DNA of 64,000 bases from an uncultured Clostridia bacterium (GCA_946186665.1 CAMHOE010000008.1:1-64000), one strand, 5' to 3'. Positions 39,201 through 46,017 are shown, counted from the stretch's first letter. Program-made: numbers and translations. The notes: generated from the sequence alone by a model not told the origin.

Positions 39201-41453
39201 CAGAAGAGTTCTGCCGGAGTTGTTGTAGTTCATTATCTTGGAAACATCATACTGTGATTCCGACAGGTAACTGATTTCTTTACCCACACCTGTAGCTACT
39301 GCTACGGTACCGAGATCTACCTCGCCGCCGGCAGGGATAAGATCATAGAAAGTACCCGAATCCTGAGGGATATAAGCCTGACCTGTCTGAGTCATGTAGC
39401 CCTCGAACATATCGACTCTCCAGCCGACTGTTGCGATTCTTTTCAGCTTGTTGTTGGTAACAAAGGTAGAGCTTTTCTTAAGGCTTGTATCCTTCTCGAC
39501 TCCGATAATATAATCCTTTGCGTAATCATTACGTGAGAAATAAACATTTTCTTCATTGTCGATACCATCAATGCCGCAGTTGTATATTTTACCGTTTGCG
39601 ACATTTGTCATCCATACTTTTCTTGGAGTAGCAGTGACCCCATTTATAAGACCAAGTATCCTATCCGATTTTTTGATCGTACAGTACGGACGCGCATGAA
39701 TACCTGTGTAGTAAAAAGCGTTTGAAGTAATTATCTTATAGCCCACACAGCCAGCGTTAGCTGTAAACGTAATGTTTCCGTTTGTAAAGCCGGATACCTT
39801 GTCGGATTGGATTTCGCATTGCCCTGACTTAAGATGATATGTACCTATCGACGTCCAATCCGTATTGTCATTGAACTTTGCGTAGAAGAATACGGCATCT
39901 TCATCAGAATAAGTTGCTGCTGTTGTATCAAATCTCAGAGTTTCCTCGTTCCATACTGCACCGTTTGCTGAATAACTGTATCTAAGGCTTGTGATCTCAA
40001 AATCCGCAGAAGTCAGCAACTCAGAGCCTTCAGGAATATTATTTGCGTTGGTGATGGAATCGTTAAAATAGAACTGATCATCAGTTATCACGTAAGTAAC
40101 AGGCTTTTTGCCATAGCCCTGATACTTGTTTTCATCGTCATATCCGTCATCGACAAATGTCAATGGGTATACATTGCCATAGGAATGTACGTGATAATCA
40201 ATATTCTCCGAGATCTCATCGATATCACCATCGAGAAACTCATCAAGCTGGTAATTAGCTATATAATCTCTGTATGGATAGTAATCAAAGTGGTTATACT
40301 TCCAGAAGCTCGCTCCATACGTTGGATACCAGGGAGTAGGCGGATTATACGTAAATACAGCAGATGCTGTTCCTGTTGTATCGGGATCGACCTGATCTAC
40401 AGGGTCAAGCACAACATCGACCTTATTCTGTATGTGATACGTTGCATCATTAGGATAATCAGCCTTTGGGTGCTTTGTCAGAACACAGTTTATAACCTCG
40501 TTGTTCAGAGTATTCTTAAGCTTGATGACAGGACTTATTAATCCGGGGGTATATTTAGCATTATTATACCACTTTACACCGACAAAATCAGCAGTACCGT
40601 AATCTCCTGTGACAGACTCAGTATATTCAAACGTAAAGGGCTGTGTTGCATTCACATAATGAATTACTCTCCAGACAACATAATAATAATCTTCAGGATT
40701 ACTGATTCCGAAATCTGAAGGATCACCCCAGCTGTTGTTCCAGTTTGTATAATGGGTGTGAGAGTAATACGTATCTTTGGTCGTGGATGTAAGGGTCGCA
40801 AATGTATCCAGAGTCATACCCGGCGCACTATCGTAAGTGTAAAGGTTTTCATCTTGACTCTTTGAAATCCTCAGTTCAGCTCTTACAGAATCAGAGCTTG
40901 AACCATCAACATATTCATAGACCCTCTCACCCATTGAATACCTGAACTGAATGGAACCGCCATCTGCCGATGACATTTTCAAACGGTTGTATATTACAAT
41001 GTTATCCCCTTGTTCTATGTAGACAAAGGTGTTTTCGTTGTCATCATCAGATACCTCGCTCAATTCAGGAACAGACATTTCTATAACATCCGTATAGATG
41101 CCGCTTCTGTTCTTGAAAACGTGCTTCGGCAGTGTGATCCTGAAATCACCAGGTGCTATATCTCCTCCGCCGTCTTCTCCGGCAGAGATAGAATAGTCGA
41201 TCTGATATCTGGCAAACTCGATTCCTTCATCTACAGATGCAGGAGTACAAACATAGTTGGGGTCTGCAAAAGCAGCCCCGCCTATGAGGTTTATATCGAA
41301 TTTGTCAATCTTCTGCGAAGATGTCTCTGTTACCACTGTTTCCTCAGCGGTCGTGCTTACAGAAAAAGACGGTGACAGTGTGGTCAGCACGATCATGCAG
41401 ATGACCACAAATGACAAGGCTCTTCTAAATGTTCTATTTAGTTTGTTCATCAT
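30291..41453 (-). CDS. Giant wall-anchored adhesin with SpaA-like and BspA-like leucine-rich repeat domains
   Basis: 3,720 residues without a stop. Layout: signal peptide (to about residue 35); an adhesin-like N-terminal region to about residue 1040; three SpaA/prealbumin-like domains of about 90 residues (each with an EGTS/SGTS-DYG core and a GTY-RE or GSYKMKE end); a first block of some thirty 24-26-residue repeats (WDTSKVTDMSYMFYNC-LTSLD type, BspA/DUF285); a short bridge; a second block of about twenty more divergent repeats; then four C-terminal beta-sandwich domains of Cna-B/pilin type. It ends LPESGTND, a hydrophobic segment and RRKK, a sorting signal with Ser for Thr. It probably forms the tip or a long surface fibre of the pilus encoded upstream. 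The start overlaps the minor pilin gene by 20 bases and has GGAG at eight bases. Ligand unknown. Confidence 0.9.
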   Translation of the reverse strand: MMNKLNRTFRRALSFVVICMIVLTTLSPSFSVSTTAEETVVTETSSQKIDKFDINLIGGAAFADPNYVCTPASVDEGIEFARYQIDYSISAGEDGGGDIAPGDFRITLPKHVFKNRSGIYTDVIEMSVPELSEVSDDDNENTFVYIEQGDNIVIYNRLKMSSADGGSIQFRYSMGERVYEYVDGSSSDSVRAELRISKSQDENLYTYDSAPGMTLDTFATLTSTTKDTYYSHTHYTNWNNSWGDPSDFGISNPEDYYYVVWRVIHYVNATQPFTFEYTESVTGDYGTADFVGVKWYNNAKYTPGLISPVIKLKNTLNNEVINCVLTKHPKADYPNDATYHIQNKVDVVLDPVDQVDPDTTGTASAVFTYNPPTPWYPTYGASFWKYNHFDYYPYRDYIANYQLDEFLDGDIDEISENIDYHVHSYGNVYPLTFVDDGYDDENKYQGYGKKPVTYVITDDQFYFNDSITNANNIPEGSELLTSADFEITSLRYSYSANGAVWNEETLRFDTTAATYSDEDAVFFYAKFNDNTDWTSIGTYHLKSGQCEIQSDKVSGFTNGNITFTANAGCVGYKIITSNAFYYTGIHARPYCTIKKSDRILGLINGVTATPRKVWMTNVANGKIYNCGIDGIDNEENVYFSRNDYAKDYIIGVEKDTSLKKSSTFVTNNKLKRIATVGWRVDMFEGYMTQTGQAYIPQDSGTFYDLIPAGGEVDLGTVAVATGVGKEISYLSESQYDVSKIMNYNNSGRTLLIVKVKKPTSTGYVLTYSTLHSWESLFDYTAYARNSVVYETGNSKLAKGRPDDGGTITDAPLLVNLDPDTDAARFAYSEYTHKIDILLAVNCGLNKRVKSYYDDDYKKSTIVRQNQIYSYRLRFSTDFSTKAKGLIMVDNLESFTSEEEGIENLWNGTLDSVDVSLAAAKGIAPVVYLSESTVEVGEGVNILADSKWKTMDTFGDISKAKAIAIDLRKKADGSDFTLGANDSVVVYLYMLSASRDPVEGETHAAPQTHNSVHMYSTLLSAFDSEFSEPRFTTWSYDTVDFRIMSDLKIQKLDATDHTTPVEGISFRLEGTSAYGTEYDSVLASDSSGYLTFKDIEMGTYRLTEYKGSSDYLMIDGTMEVVVNDDGSITVDGERVTEGMTYKIDDPPRIHTDISFNKKDLRNKWKVIPGVRFHLEGTSDYGNEINLDAVSDDDGIVTFEDVELGSYKMKEISTVEGYILSKTEYDVKVDQDALFTISESTVEKDGTLTIYNEPFHSFTIHKESFKTELPVKGASFNLSGTSDYGTKVDTTKVTRTNGNATFSDLEAGTYILREVEAPEGYILDPTDYVVTIPENGSVSIFGAEKDSNGYFVFKNKDDSNVTITKEWVDKKTNNTRTAEPTIRLGQKDTSKSAYFGSTLRPVINDTYLSYVKNFEHYDGDEEDVQTLIDNGTAKKIDDGTTDNNIYAWYINSSSASDYQTVYWWSDVSDVYLLDGQDNLWINLTECTSIDLTGINFTKETDLSHLFFGCKKLTTIIGLDSINASDIEDMSYMFYNCNALSNDSINYILNWDTSNVKNMSNMFNGCTALTSLDLSGWNTSNVTDMSYMFYNCNKLTSINLNGWDTAKVKDMSYMFNGCTALTSLDLSGWNTSNVTDMSYMFYNCNKLTSINLNGWDTAKVKDMSYMFNGCTALTSLDISGWTASNAEDMSYMFYNCSKLTALDVSGWNTSSVTDMSSMFRFCSALTTLDVSGWDTSHVKDMSYMFNNCTALATLGVSELDTSHVKDMSYMFNNCTALATLDVSGWNTSNVTDMSYMFYNCKLLTDLDVSAWDTSKVTNMKYMFGNCSGLTPLDVKGWDTSKVTDMSYMFYYCTGLTSLDFGDYPVTAGEKFNTSNVTNMSNMFSGCSNLRTVDLHCFNTSKVTDMNNMFSDVRYLSDLSSLSGWDTSSVVNMSHMFNKITGSTSDHDFSDVDSLANWNTSNVTDMSYMFGIRACLTDISGLSNWNTSNVKNMSHMFYACSSLSDISPLQTTVSGLKVSWDVSNVKNMSGMFNSCSSLTNLSPISGWKTSCVTNMSYMFSGCSSLTNLSPISSWKTSCVTNMSYMFSGCSSLTNLSPISSWDTSNVTAMKYLFANCTSLTDLTPISSWKTSSVTDMNHMFNNCTSLSSVDGLENWNTSSVTNMSYTFYNCNSLTDISALSDWNTSSVTDMSYTFYYCTSLTDISALSSWNTSKLSNMYFMFSGCNITDVIPIKDWNTSSVTNMTYVFYHCYSLTSFEVNWDTSKVTSMTAMFFKCTNITSIDLSSFNTSSVKNTEYMFRSCGSLVKIYVSDRWDMSKVTNSNEMFSYCGNLNSDGGATKPSEVGNKSDKTYACIYVAPEGDSSGTPGYLRYKEAPTTSGGSSTGTITGVAYILSSIYSSDTNSVKLSSMTLPDNIAFKHYDNTNNDALTAYENASIKMELDDGTTACNVYAWFDSSDITVYKTEGSTNYESVGTVFWWSDADVVYLKHSGTTSLWKDNSKFTYIDVSGLNITKLYSLERMFANCTNVVTIDGLETWYFAPDKSYIYLKSMFFNCQKLENLDGLSDWDASIVSDRDDMFYNCKSLKNVDFLRNWRPKSSSSGSMFFGCSSLENVDGLTDWNLNLSSYRYMFYGCSSLKNINGLRNWCSTNTTADTYGMFQDCTSLSNIDAIKNWKNKFFREMSYMFYGCTSLEDISALSSLSLTYATTMEYMFRGCTSLTDVSVINDWDLRSVTTMRYMFYGCTDLTSVTLNNPTLTKLTDMQYMFSNCYKSNEVDGDTGLTNVNIINWNTPELTQASSLFSGDRLLETVTGLENWKTGKVTNMSYMFQNCTSLVTVSGLKDLDTRSLVNAEGMFSGCSSITSIDVSGWDTPSLTNISRVFGDCTSLTTISGINGWNTSKVSSFSSLFINCSNLTELDVSKWNTSSVTSCDYVFKDCSRLKALDLRGWNTANVTSMVYMFYNCNSLKTIEVSDMWNTDKVTSYYYMFYNCTALEGGDGTKFDSSKTGKEYAVIDEKDVKKGYLTYKEYIRIIEVDNSGNETCTLEKVDDKTWRYTFTGLTPGVKYYAWEDDIDKYTSINMISNKNFAYAEVANGIATITNTADDPPAYGSLKVTKDVKNKDGTDITSATDKAKDFLFTVKLTDAENGDLTGGLLLKAVKTSEGEDSDISVYFVNGSVSFRLADDEAITILDVPADYHYTVTETADEDYDSSSEGTAGIIEEDKTSSAAFTNTKNYEEIIEEDFVTFSLKNVVTGNVTIDSDEQFPYTIYLDNLKPDAYYSMIKNGEEVVFKSTSSGTAFIELGLTNGELVSLTVPVDSSYTIKDLAGDYVASYSITDSSGANNIKKSADFNTEENKELSTRAETADKGEEILVTFTNVRTVAHDLTIQKVVAGTASDSTNDQFEFSVSLSGLTPGTVLTSTFGRLRAENDGTLLVEGFSLRDGDSIVINDIPAGVHYDVTEGKSSYIASYVIKHGETESEPVANTTVQTALSTGDHQIPTEDDVVVVFTNTKTACDITITNMIDMTYGNLLKDEYSKTEFKYDITLSQSDVAEGSQLKYNEIIVKYTKENTTGADEMTLAELLGMTETQGNETFSSKDFTITLHHGESFTITNLSLDMTCMVEEQAMGSYIASYTTESNDGAVLQADLEKANAEKNTALDITIPEKVDAADRVIRFVFTNEYIFEPYVLPESGTNDIRPMLTILFSGMLAFAALYYAANRRKKAC
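36441..36781 (-). repeat. 156-bp tandem repeat inside the adhesin gene
   Basis: The DNA from 36441 repeats exactly with a period of 156 bases (the same TGTCAATGCGG begins at 36441, 36597 and 36753). One period is two leucine-rich repeats (52 residues). Identity at base level marks a recent duplication; other repeats in the gene are more diverged, apart from near-copies around 35170-35350. Confidence 0.85.
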
Positions 41454-42480
41454 CTGTCACTCTCCTTCTTCTTATGGTGTTACATACACAAATAACTGAG
41501 AAAATCAGAGCGCATACAAAAAGTATCATTCTTATTGACGAGTCACCGGTCAAAACTGTGGTGCTTTCCTGCTGTACAACTTCACTTGGTACGGAAGTCT
41601 GCGGCGGTGTGGAAAGCTGTGTTTGTTTTGACGACTCCGAAGGTATTGAGCTATATGAAGGTTCAGATACTCTTGATACTGTTGACAGCTCCTGAGGCTC
41701 AGAAGGTGTTGACGGCCTTGACGGCTCAGATGTATCAGACGGTCCCGACGGTTCTGAGGGGTGCGATACCTCAGAGGGTTCGGACGGTTCTGAAGGTTCA
41801 GAAGATTCTGATGGCTCGGATGTTTCAGAGGGCTCGGATATCTCCGACGGCTCTGACGTTTCAGAGGGTTCGGATGTTTCAGAGGGTTCTGAGGGTTCAG
41901 GCTTTTCCTTTACAACCGTTTTCGGTTCGGAAAGCACATCATATATCCACTCATTCGTACCGGTAAAATCATCAGGGAACGGAACAGGTATTATATAAGG
42001 TTCAAAAAGCTCGTACTTATCTGCATCCCCTGTTGAGGAAAGCTCACGTACCAGATACATACCCTGTTCCAGATCTGTAAATGTACATTCTCCCCTGCTG
42101 TCCGTTACGGCGGTCTGTTCGGCTTCACCTGCGATATCAGCGAATTTTCGTGCAAGCACTACCGATTCACTCACAGATATACCCTCAAAGGTAACATCAC
42201 GTCCGTCCTCAAGCTTTTGCAGTGACAGATAAGGCTCTGTCACTGTGTAGCTTGCGGAACCGCCGCTTACCGATAGGTCGGCAATTTTGTTTATGCCGAC
42301 CCCGGCACCTTCGATATAGATATCAACGCCGCTTTTCTGAACATAGAAAACCACGTTCAGACTTTTGCTCTGATCAGTCAGATCCGGAACTCTGTCCTTT
42401 TCTGCACAATACGCTTCGACAGGTTCGAGCATTATGAAAACAACAGCTGCTATCATTATCAATATATGTTTGATCTTCAT
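41434..42480 (-). CDS. Minor pilin / stalk protein with Ser-Pro-Glu-rich stem and wall-anchor signal
   Basis: 348 residues. Signal peptide (to about residue 26, ending EAYCA); one SpaA/Cna-B-like domain to about residue 195, with an E-box-like GMYLVRELSSTGDADKYELF; then about 100 residues of EPSEPSETS-type low-complexity stem that would cross the wall; then TVLTGDSS, a hydrophobic segment and RRRR. The anchor signal lacks a canonical LPXTG (LTGDS). In pilus operons such a short protein after the major pilin is usually the basal, wall-linked subunit. AAGGTGG precedes the ATG; 38 bases separate it from the major pilin gene. Confidence 0.82.
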   Translation of the reverse strand: MKIKHILIMIAAVVFIMLEPVEAYCAEKDRVPDLTDQSKSLNVVFYVQKSGVDIYIEGAGVGINKIADLSVSGGSASYTVTEPYLSLQKLEDGRDVTFEGISVSESVVLARKFADIAGEAEQTAVTDSRGECTFTDLEQGMYLVRELSSTGDADKYELFEPYIIPVPFPDDFTGTNEWIYDVLSEPKTVVKEKPEPSEPSETSEPSETSEPSEISEPSETSEPSESSEPSEPSEPSEVSHPSEPSGPSDTSEPSRPSTPSEPQELSTVSRVSEPSYSSIPSESSKQTQLSTPPQTSVPSEVVQQESTTVLTGDSSIRMILFVCALIFSVICVCNTIRRRRVTDDEQTK

Positions 42481-42518
42481 GCCGAACCACCTTTCTTAAT
42501 TATTGTTGTGAAGCATAA

Positions 42519-44507
42519 TCATTCTTCAACACTGTTCTTCTTCTTTTTGTTAACGAGATACAGTGTAAGGAAGCCGCCCATACCAACAGCAGCAACGATT
42601 GTCAGTGCTATTGTACCAACGCCGCCTGTTGACGGAAGTGATGCAAGCTTTGTATCTACGATCTCGGCAGGTTTATCTACTACTGTCACAGTTACTTCGT
42701 TTGTAATGGTATCAAAGCTAGTTGCTGTAGCATCTGTTGTCGGCTTCGTAACGGCAGGAGTAGTTACAGTAAATGTGGAGCTGCCTACTACATCGGTATA
42801 ATTGCCATCAGTACCCTTAACTTTGACAGTTACAGTGTAAGTTGTAAGAGTACCCTTTTCAGCAGTACCTGTACCATCAGAAAGAGTGCCTGTGATCTCT
42901 ACCTGATAATCATTCTCGTTCAGTGTATATCCATCAGGAGCAGCAGTCTCTCTGAGGTAATAAATACCTGTATCAAGACCCTTGAAGTTTATATGACCGT
43001 CTGCACCGGTTACGCACTTAGCATCCACATATCCCCATACGCCTGTTTCTGAATTTCTGCTCCAGATCTTATGAACAGTTGCAAATGCGGCGTCGTCATA
43101 AAGTGTAAACTCTGCACCTGCAAGAGCATGCTCTGACTTTACTTCAACAGTGCCATCGGTGGCATTTACAGTTTTCTTATACTTCTCGTCAGTTTCAAGT
43201 GCTTCAAATACCTTATTTATCTCATAAGTCTTTACATCCTTTGCATCAACAGTCTCTTCTCCATCTTCGGTGGTGATCTTAGCTGTAGAGTCGCCTCCTG
43301 AGCCATCAACTGTACCGCCAAGCTCGAATGTGTAGAGATATGTGCTGTCTCTCTTTACTTTCACGTTGTTATTATTGCTCGGGTCGATTGTGTAACTGAG
43401 AACTGCTGTGGTTCTGTTTGCCTGATAGTTGACATGAGCACCATCTGTGAGAACTGTATCATATGTGATCTCTATGTTATCTCCGGAGCTTCTTCTGAGG
43501 AACTCATCTGTAAACTCGAGAGTATAGGATACAGCGGATTTTGCAACATCAGCACCTGTCACTGCTGTACCAGTTGAATCCTTGTATACTATGGTGTAGT
43601 TTGTTCTTTCTGTATCGGGTGTATCAGGATTTTTATCCCAGTCACCTGTTTCTTTTGCAGGTACAGTTGCCGCATCAGCCTTAACTAAAAAATTGCTGAT
43701 ACCTGCAAAGGATGGGCTTTCAAGGTTATCCTGAATTTTGTATACAACACCATCTGCGTAATCATCAGAGTATGAAGGAATAACCATCTGATCAAGCTTG
43801 AAGGATATTTTGTCACCAATTGAGACAATATCACCCTCGGAGTTTACAGGGGCAGCTGCGGTGCCGAATGCCTCTGCACCTGTTCTTTTATTTGTGCTTA
43901 CGAAGTCTTTGTTGAAACCGGATGTACTTGACTTCAGATAAGCGTTTGTAGAATAACCCCAGTAAGAAGTCATTGATACTGTACCGCCTTCAGCCGTTTC
44001 GGCAATCCTGTCAGCGTCTTTAACATTTACAGCTACAACAGCAGGGTTGTATACAACAGAGTCTGCGCTTGTAGCAAGAACTATGTAAAGACCAGCTTCG
44101 ACAGTTGCAGTGTAGGTGGAACCACTCTTTGTCATCTTTATACCAGTAAGAGTGGTAGTGTTTGCACGAATCTTGTTAGCGATGTTCGTAATCTCATCTG
44201 CTGTGGGGTGTTCAAAGTCTCTGATTGAAGTGTTAGTACCGTCACAAAGAGTATATCCGGTAAGCTTTCCATCCTTGTATGTACCCTTTATGATCTGATA
44301 AGCTGTAACATCCAGAGCAGCAGCTGTATCATCATTCACGTTAGTAACAGTGATGGTTTTCATGGTGGTAGCAGCTGTTTCGCTTGTAGCTGTCCATGTA
44401 CCAGTTGTTATTTTTGTGTTTTCCGCAAAAGCCGGAACTGCTGCCATGGTGGAAACAGTTGCTGCTGCAAGAGCAGCTATCAGTATTTTTGTTATGCCTT
44501 TTTTCAT
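42519..44507 (-). CDS. LPXTG-anchored major pilin, SpaH/EbpB type
   Basis: 662 residues from the ATG at 44507 (AGGAGA at seven bases; the longer open frame upstream runs through the leader hairpin). Signal peptide (AAVPAFA, about residue 27), N-terminal pilin domain, a central isopeptide domain (FLRRSSGDNIEITYDTVLTD region, then a YTFEL strand), a Cna-B domain with the E-box YYLRETAAPDGYTL, and the sorting signal LPSTG followed by a hydrophobic segment and KKKK. This is the order of sortase-polymerised pilus backbones. The typical pilin motif with a VYPK Lys is not evident at its expected place (PAVVAVNVKD is there instead). No pilin sortase is in the window. Confidence 0.9.
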   Translation of the reverse strand: MKKGITKILIAALAAATVSTMAAVPAFAENTKITTGTWTATSETAATTMKTITVTNVNDDTAAALDVTAYQIIKGTYKDGKLTGYTLCDGTNTSIRDFEHPTADEITNIANKIRANTTTLTGIKMTKSGSTYTATVEAGLYIVLATSADSVVYNPAVVAVNVKDADRIAETAEGGTVSMTSYWGYSTNAYLKSSTSGFNKDFVSTNKRTGAEAFGTAAAPVNSEGDIVSIGDKISFKLDQMVIPSYSDDYADGVVYKIQDNLESPSFAGISNFLVKADAATVPAKETGDWDKNPDTPDTERTNYTIVYKDSTGTAVTGADVAKSAVSYTLEFTDEFLRRSSGDNIEITYDTVLTDGAHVNYQANRTTAVLSYTIDPSNNNNVKVKRDSTYLYTFELGGTVDGSGGDSTAKITTEDGEETVDAKDVKTYEINKVFEALETDEKYKKTVNATDGTVEVKSEHALAGAEFTLYDDAAFATVHKIWSRNSETGVWGYVDAKCVTGADGHINFKGLDTGIYYLRETAAPDGYTLNENDYQVEITGTLSDGTGTAEKGTLTTYTVTVKVKGTDGNYTDVVGSSTFTVTTPAVTKPTTDATATSFDTITNEVTVTVVDKPAEIVDTKLASLPSTGGVGTIALTIVAAVGMGGFLTLYLVNKKKKNSVEE

Positions 44508-44578
44508 TTGACATTCTCCTATCTCTGTTTGGATTTTTTTGAATACAACAGCAATATTTTTTCGGCTGACCTCCTCTG

Positions 44579-44641
44579 AAAAAATAAAACAGTTGTGTTC
44601 TCTGACTGCACCCCGAAGCGTGCAATCAGAGAGCGCAACTG
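44579..44641 (-). terminator. Terminator-like hairpin in the pilin leader (possible attenuator)
   Basis: On the minus strand CAGTTG (44641-44636) pairs with CAACTG (44595-44590), and inside it CTCTCTGATTGCAC pairs with GTGCAGTCAGAGA. The stem is followed at once by TTTTATTTTTT (44589-44579). It lies between the promoter at about 44860 and the start codon at 44507, so transcripts must pass it to reach the pilin gene. Confidence 0.7.
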
Positions 44642-44660
44642 TAGGCAATACAGAAATGAA

Positions 44661-44695
44661 CAGAATACGGGCTCATTCCGACCCGATTCATTCTG
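44661..44695 (-). other. Second leader hairpin upstream of the pilin gene
   Basis: CAGAAT (44661-44666) and ATTCTG (44690-44695) bracket a GGG/CCC inner pair. It precedes the terminator-like hairpin on the transcript and might be part of an alternating structure; no known riboswitch consensus was recognised. Confidence 0.45.
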
Positions 44696-44834
44696 TCTGT
44701 TTGACTGTTATGCCTTCTTGTCCGCTTGTTTGTCTGCACGTCAGATACTGGTCGATTTAATATTATCAATGAGCCTTCAATTCCATAGAAAAGAGTCAAC
44801 GCACGCAAGCGCATAACACTTTTCATTCCTTAAC

Positions 44835-44863
44835 ATTCTACCATATCTGACCATAATTGTCAA
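44835..44863 (-). promoter_or_regulatory. Predicted sigma-A promoter of the pilus operon
   Basis: On the minus strand a perfect TTGACA (44863-44858) and TAGAAT (44840-44835) are 17 bases apart. It gives a leader of about 320 nt before the major pilin. Confidence 0.8.
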
Positions 44864-44948
44864 CGCGAATTTAAAAATTCTCAGTATTTTCCTAAAAAAA
44901 TTATACAAATATTTTTATATTTCTTTAAGATTTACAGTCGGTCTGTAC

Positions 44949-44964
44949 AAAAAAAAAAAAAAAA
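44949..44964. repeat. Run of 16 A residues upstream of the pilus promoter
   Basis: Homopolymer of 16 As on the plus strand, about 90 bases upstream of the pilus promoter. Such runs are prone to slippage, and assembled length may itself be uncertain. Confidence 0.8.
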
Positions 44965-45180
44965 CGAGACACTGTTCGATTTAGTGATTGTTGTGAGCGT
45001 TTGCGTCCATCACAATTTTCAACTATCTTAAAAAAATAAAAGCGCGACATTTTATCCATTTATGTAAATCAAGTGGCTTTATAGGACAAATCCCCAGATG
45101 TAAAACGGTTAAGGGTGTTGTAATAACAATGTTAGTAGTTTAGCGCCAGATCTTAATAAATTGCGAGAATATATTGCGAG

Positions 45181-45219
45181 AATATATTGCGTAAAGTGAT
45201 TTTCTTTACGCAATATATT
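45181..45219. other. Perfect 16-bp hairpin in the pilus-secD gap
   Basis: AATATATTGCGTAAAG (45181-45196) is followed after seven bases by its reverse complement. Just before it, GCGAGAATATATT is repeated. The role is unknown; it lacks a clear T run on either side. The whole 44.87-45.86 kb gap has no credible gene. Confidence 0.6.
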
Positions 45220-45435
45220 TCAAAAACTAACTGTCAAATTATTTACTTTACACTTGGCTTGTTATATTTTTTTAAGTTCACGGTGAATTATGTGGAAATG
45301 AAAATAATTAATATATACATTATAATATTATATTTGCAAATTAAAATATGCAGGCGCATAAAAAAGTTGAGTAGGATAAGAAACTATAAGTCAGGAATGA
45401 ACAGCCGAAACAGCAGCCCAAAGGCTGCGCCGGCG

Positions 45436-45540
45436 GTGCGTGACCGCACAGGACAACTTAGAACGCATATAGTTTTATCTGACCTTCCGCGTCGTGCTCT
45501 TTAGAGAGCACTTTGGCTACTGCTGTACACGTCTACGACT
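45436..45540 (+). repeat. Dispersed structured element, copy B
   Basis: Begins GTGCGTGACCGCAC, then GGACAACTTAGAACGCAT, then the hairpin GTGCTCT-ttag-AGAGCAC and CTTTGGCTACTGCTGTACAC. It corresponds to copy A at 30081-30179 on the other strand. In the second hairpin at least three base pairs differ between copies while pairing is kept. Confidence 0.7.
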
Positions 45541-45557
45541 ACCCTCCAGAACTAAAA

Positions 45558-45857
45558 CCGCCCATAAGCGCACCGTAAGGGGTGTGTTGGGCGGATAAAC
45601 GCGGGCAGTGAATGTTCGGTCATATTATTAGAGTGAGCGTTAGCGCCCGAAGGAAGTGCCCTTGGGGTACGAACGTGAACGCGAATCGGGAGCGCAGGCT
45701 CTGCGCCGCCCATAAGCGCACCGTAAGGGGTGTGTTGGGCGGATAAACGCGGGCAGTGAATGTTCGGTCATATTATTAGAGTGAGCGTTAGCGCCCGAAG
45801 GAAGTGCCCTTGGGGTACGAACGTGAACGCGAATCGGGAGTGCAGGCTCTGCGCCGC
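45558..45857 (+). repeat. 148-bp tandem repeat, two copies
   Basis: CCGCCCATAAGCGCACCG starts at 45558 and again at 45706, and a third start (CCGC) is at 45854. The two units differ at one base (GGGAGCG versus GGGAGTG). Each unit holds the hairpin-like CCGCCCA...TGGGCGG and the GCGCCCGAAGGAAGTGCC segment also found at 4.0 kb. Non-coding; recent duplication. Confidence 0.9.
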
Positions 45858-45866
45858 AAAAAGTAT

Positions 45867-45895
45867 TTGACTTTTATAGACAAAAAATATATAAT
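45867..45895 (+). promoter_or_regulatory. Predicted sigma-A promoter of secDF
   Basis: TTGACT (45867-45872) and TATAAT (45890-45895), 17-base spacing, starting ten bases after the tandem repeat ends. Confidence 0.8.
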
Positions 45896-46017
45896 AATAG
45901 CTGATATGTCTGTGCGGTTTCGGTGCTTTTGGCTGATAAGGGGTTTTCCCCTCAAAAACAGCCTGAAATACAGCAAACGTTCGGACAAAAAGAAATACTT
46001 ATATTGGAGGATACCGT

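Noticed and set aside
42519-44648. Longer N-terminus of the major pilin starting at 44648
   Set aside because: The extension runs through the terminator-like hairpin, starts with TTG without a ribosome site, and would place a signal peptide 48 residues inside the protein.
44508-44830. Known c-di-GMP (GEMM) riboswitch in the pilin leader
   Set aside because: The conserved core of the class was not found on reading the leader; only hairpins were seen.
45187-45504. A 105-codon rightward frame in the pilus-secD gap
   Set aside because: It starts inside a perfect hairpin, runs through the dispersed repeat, has no ribosome site and no protein-like pattern.
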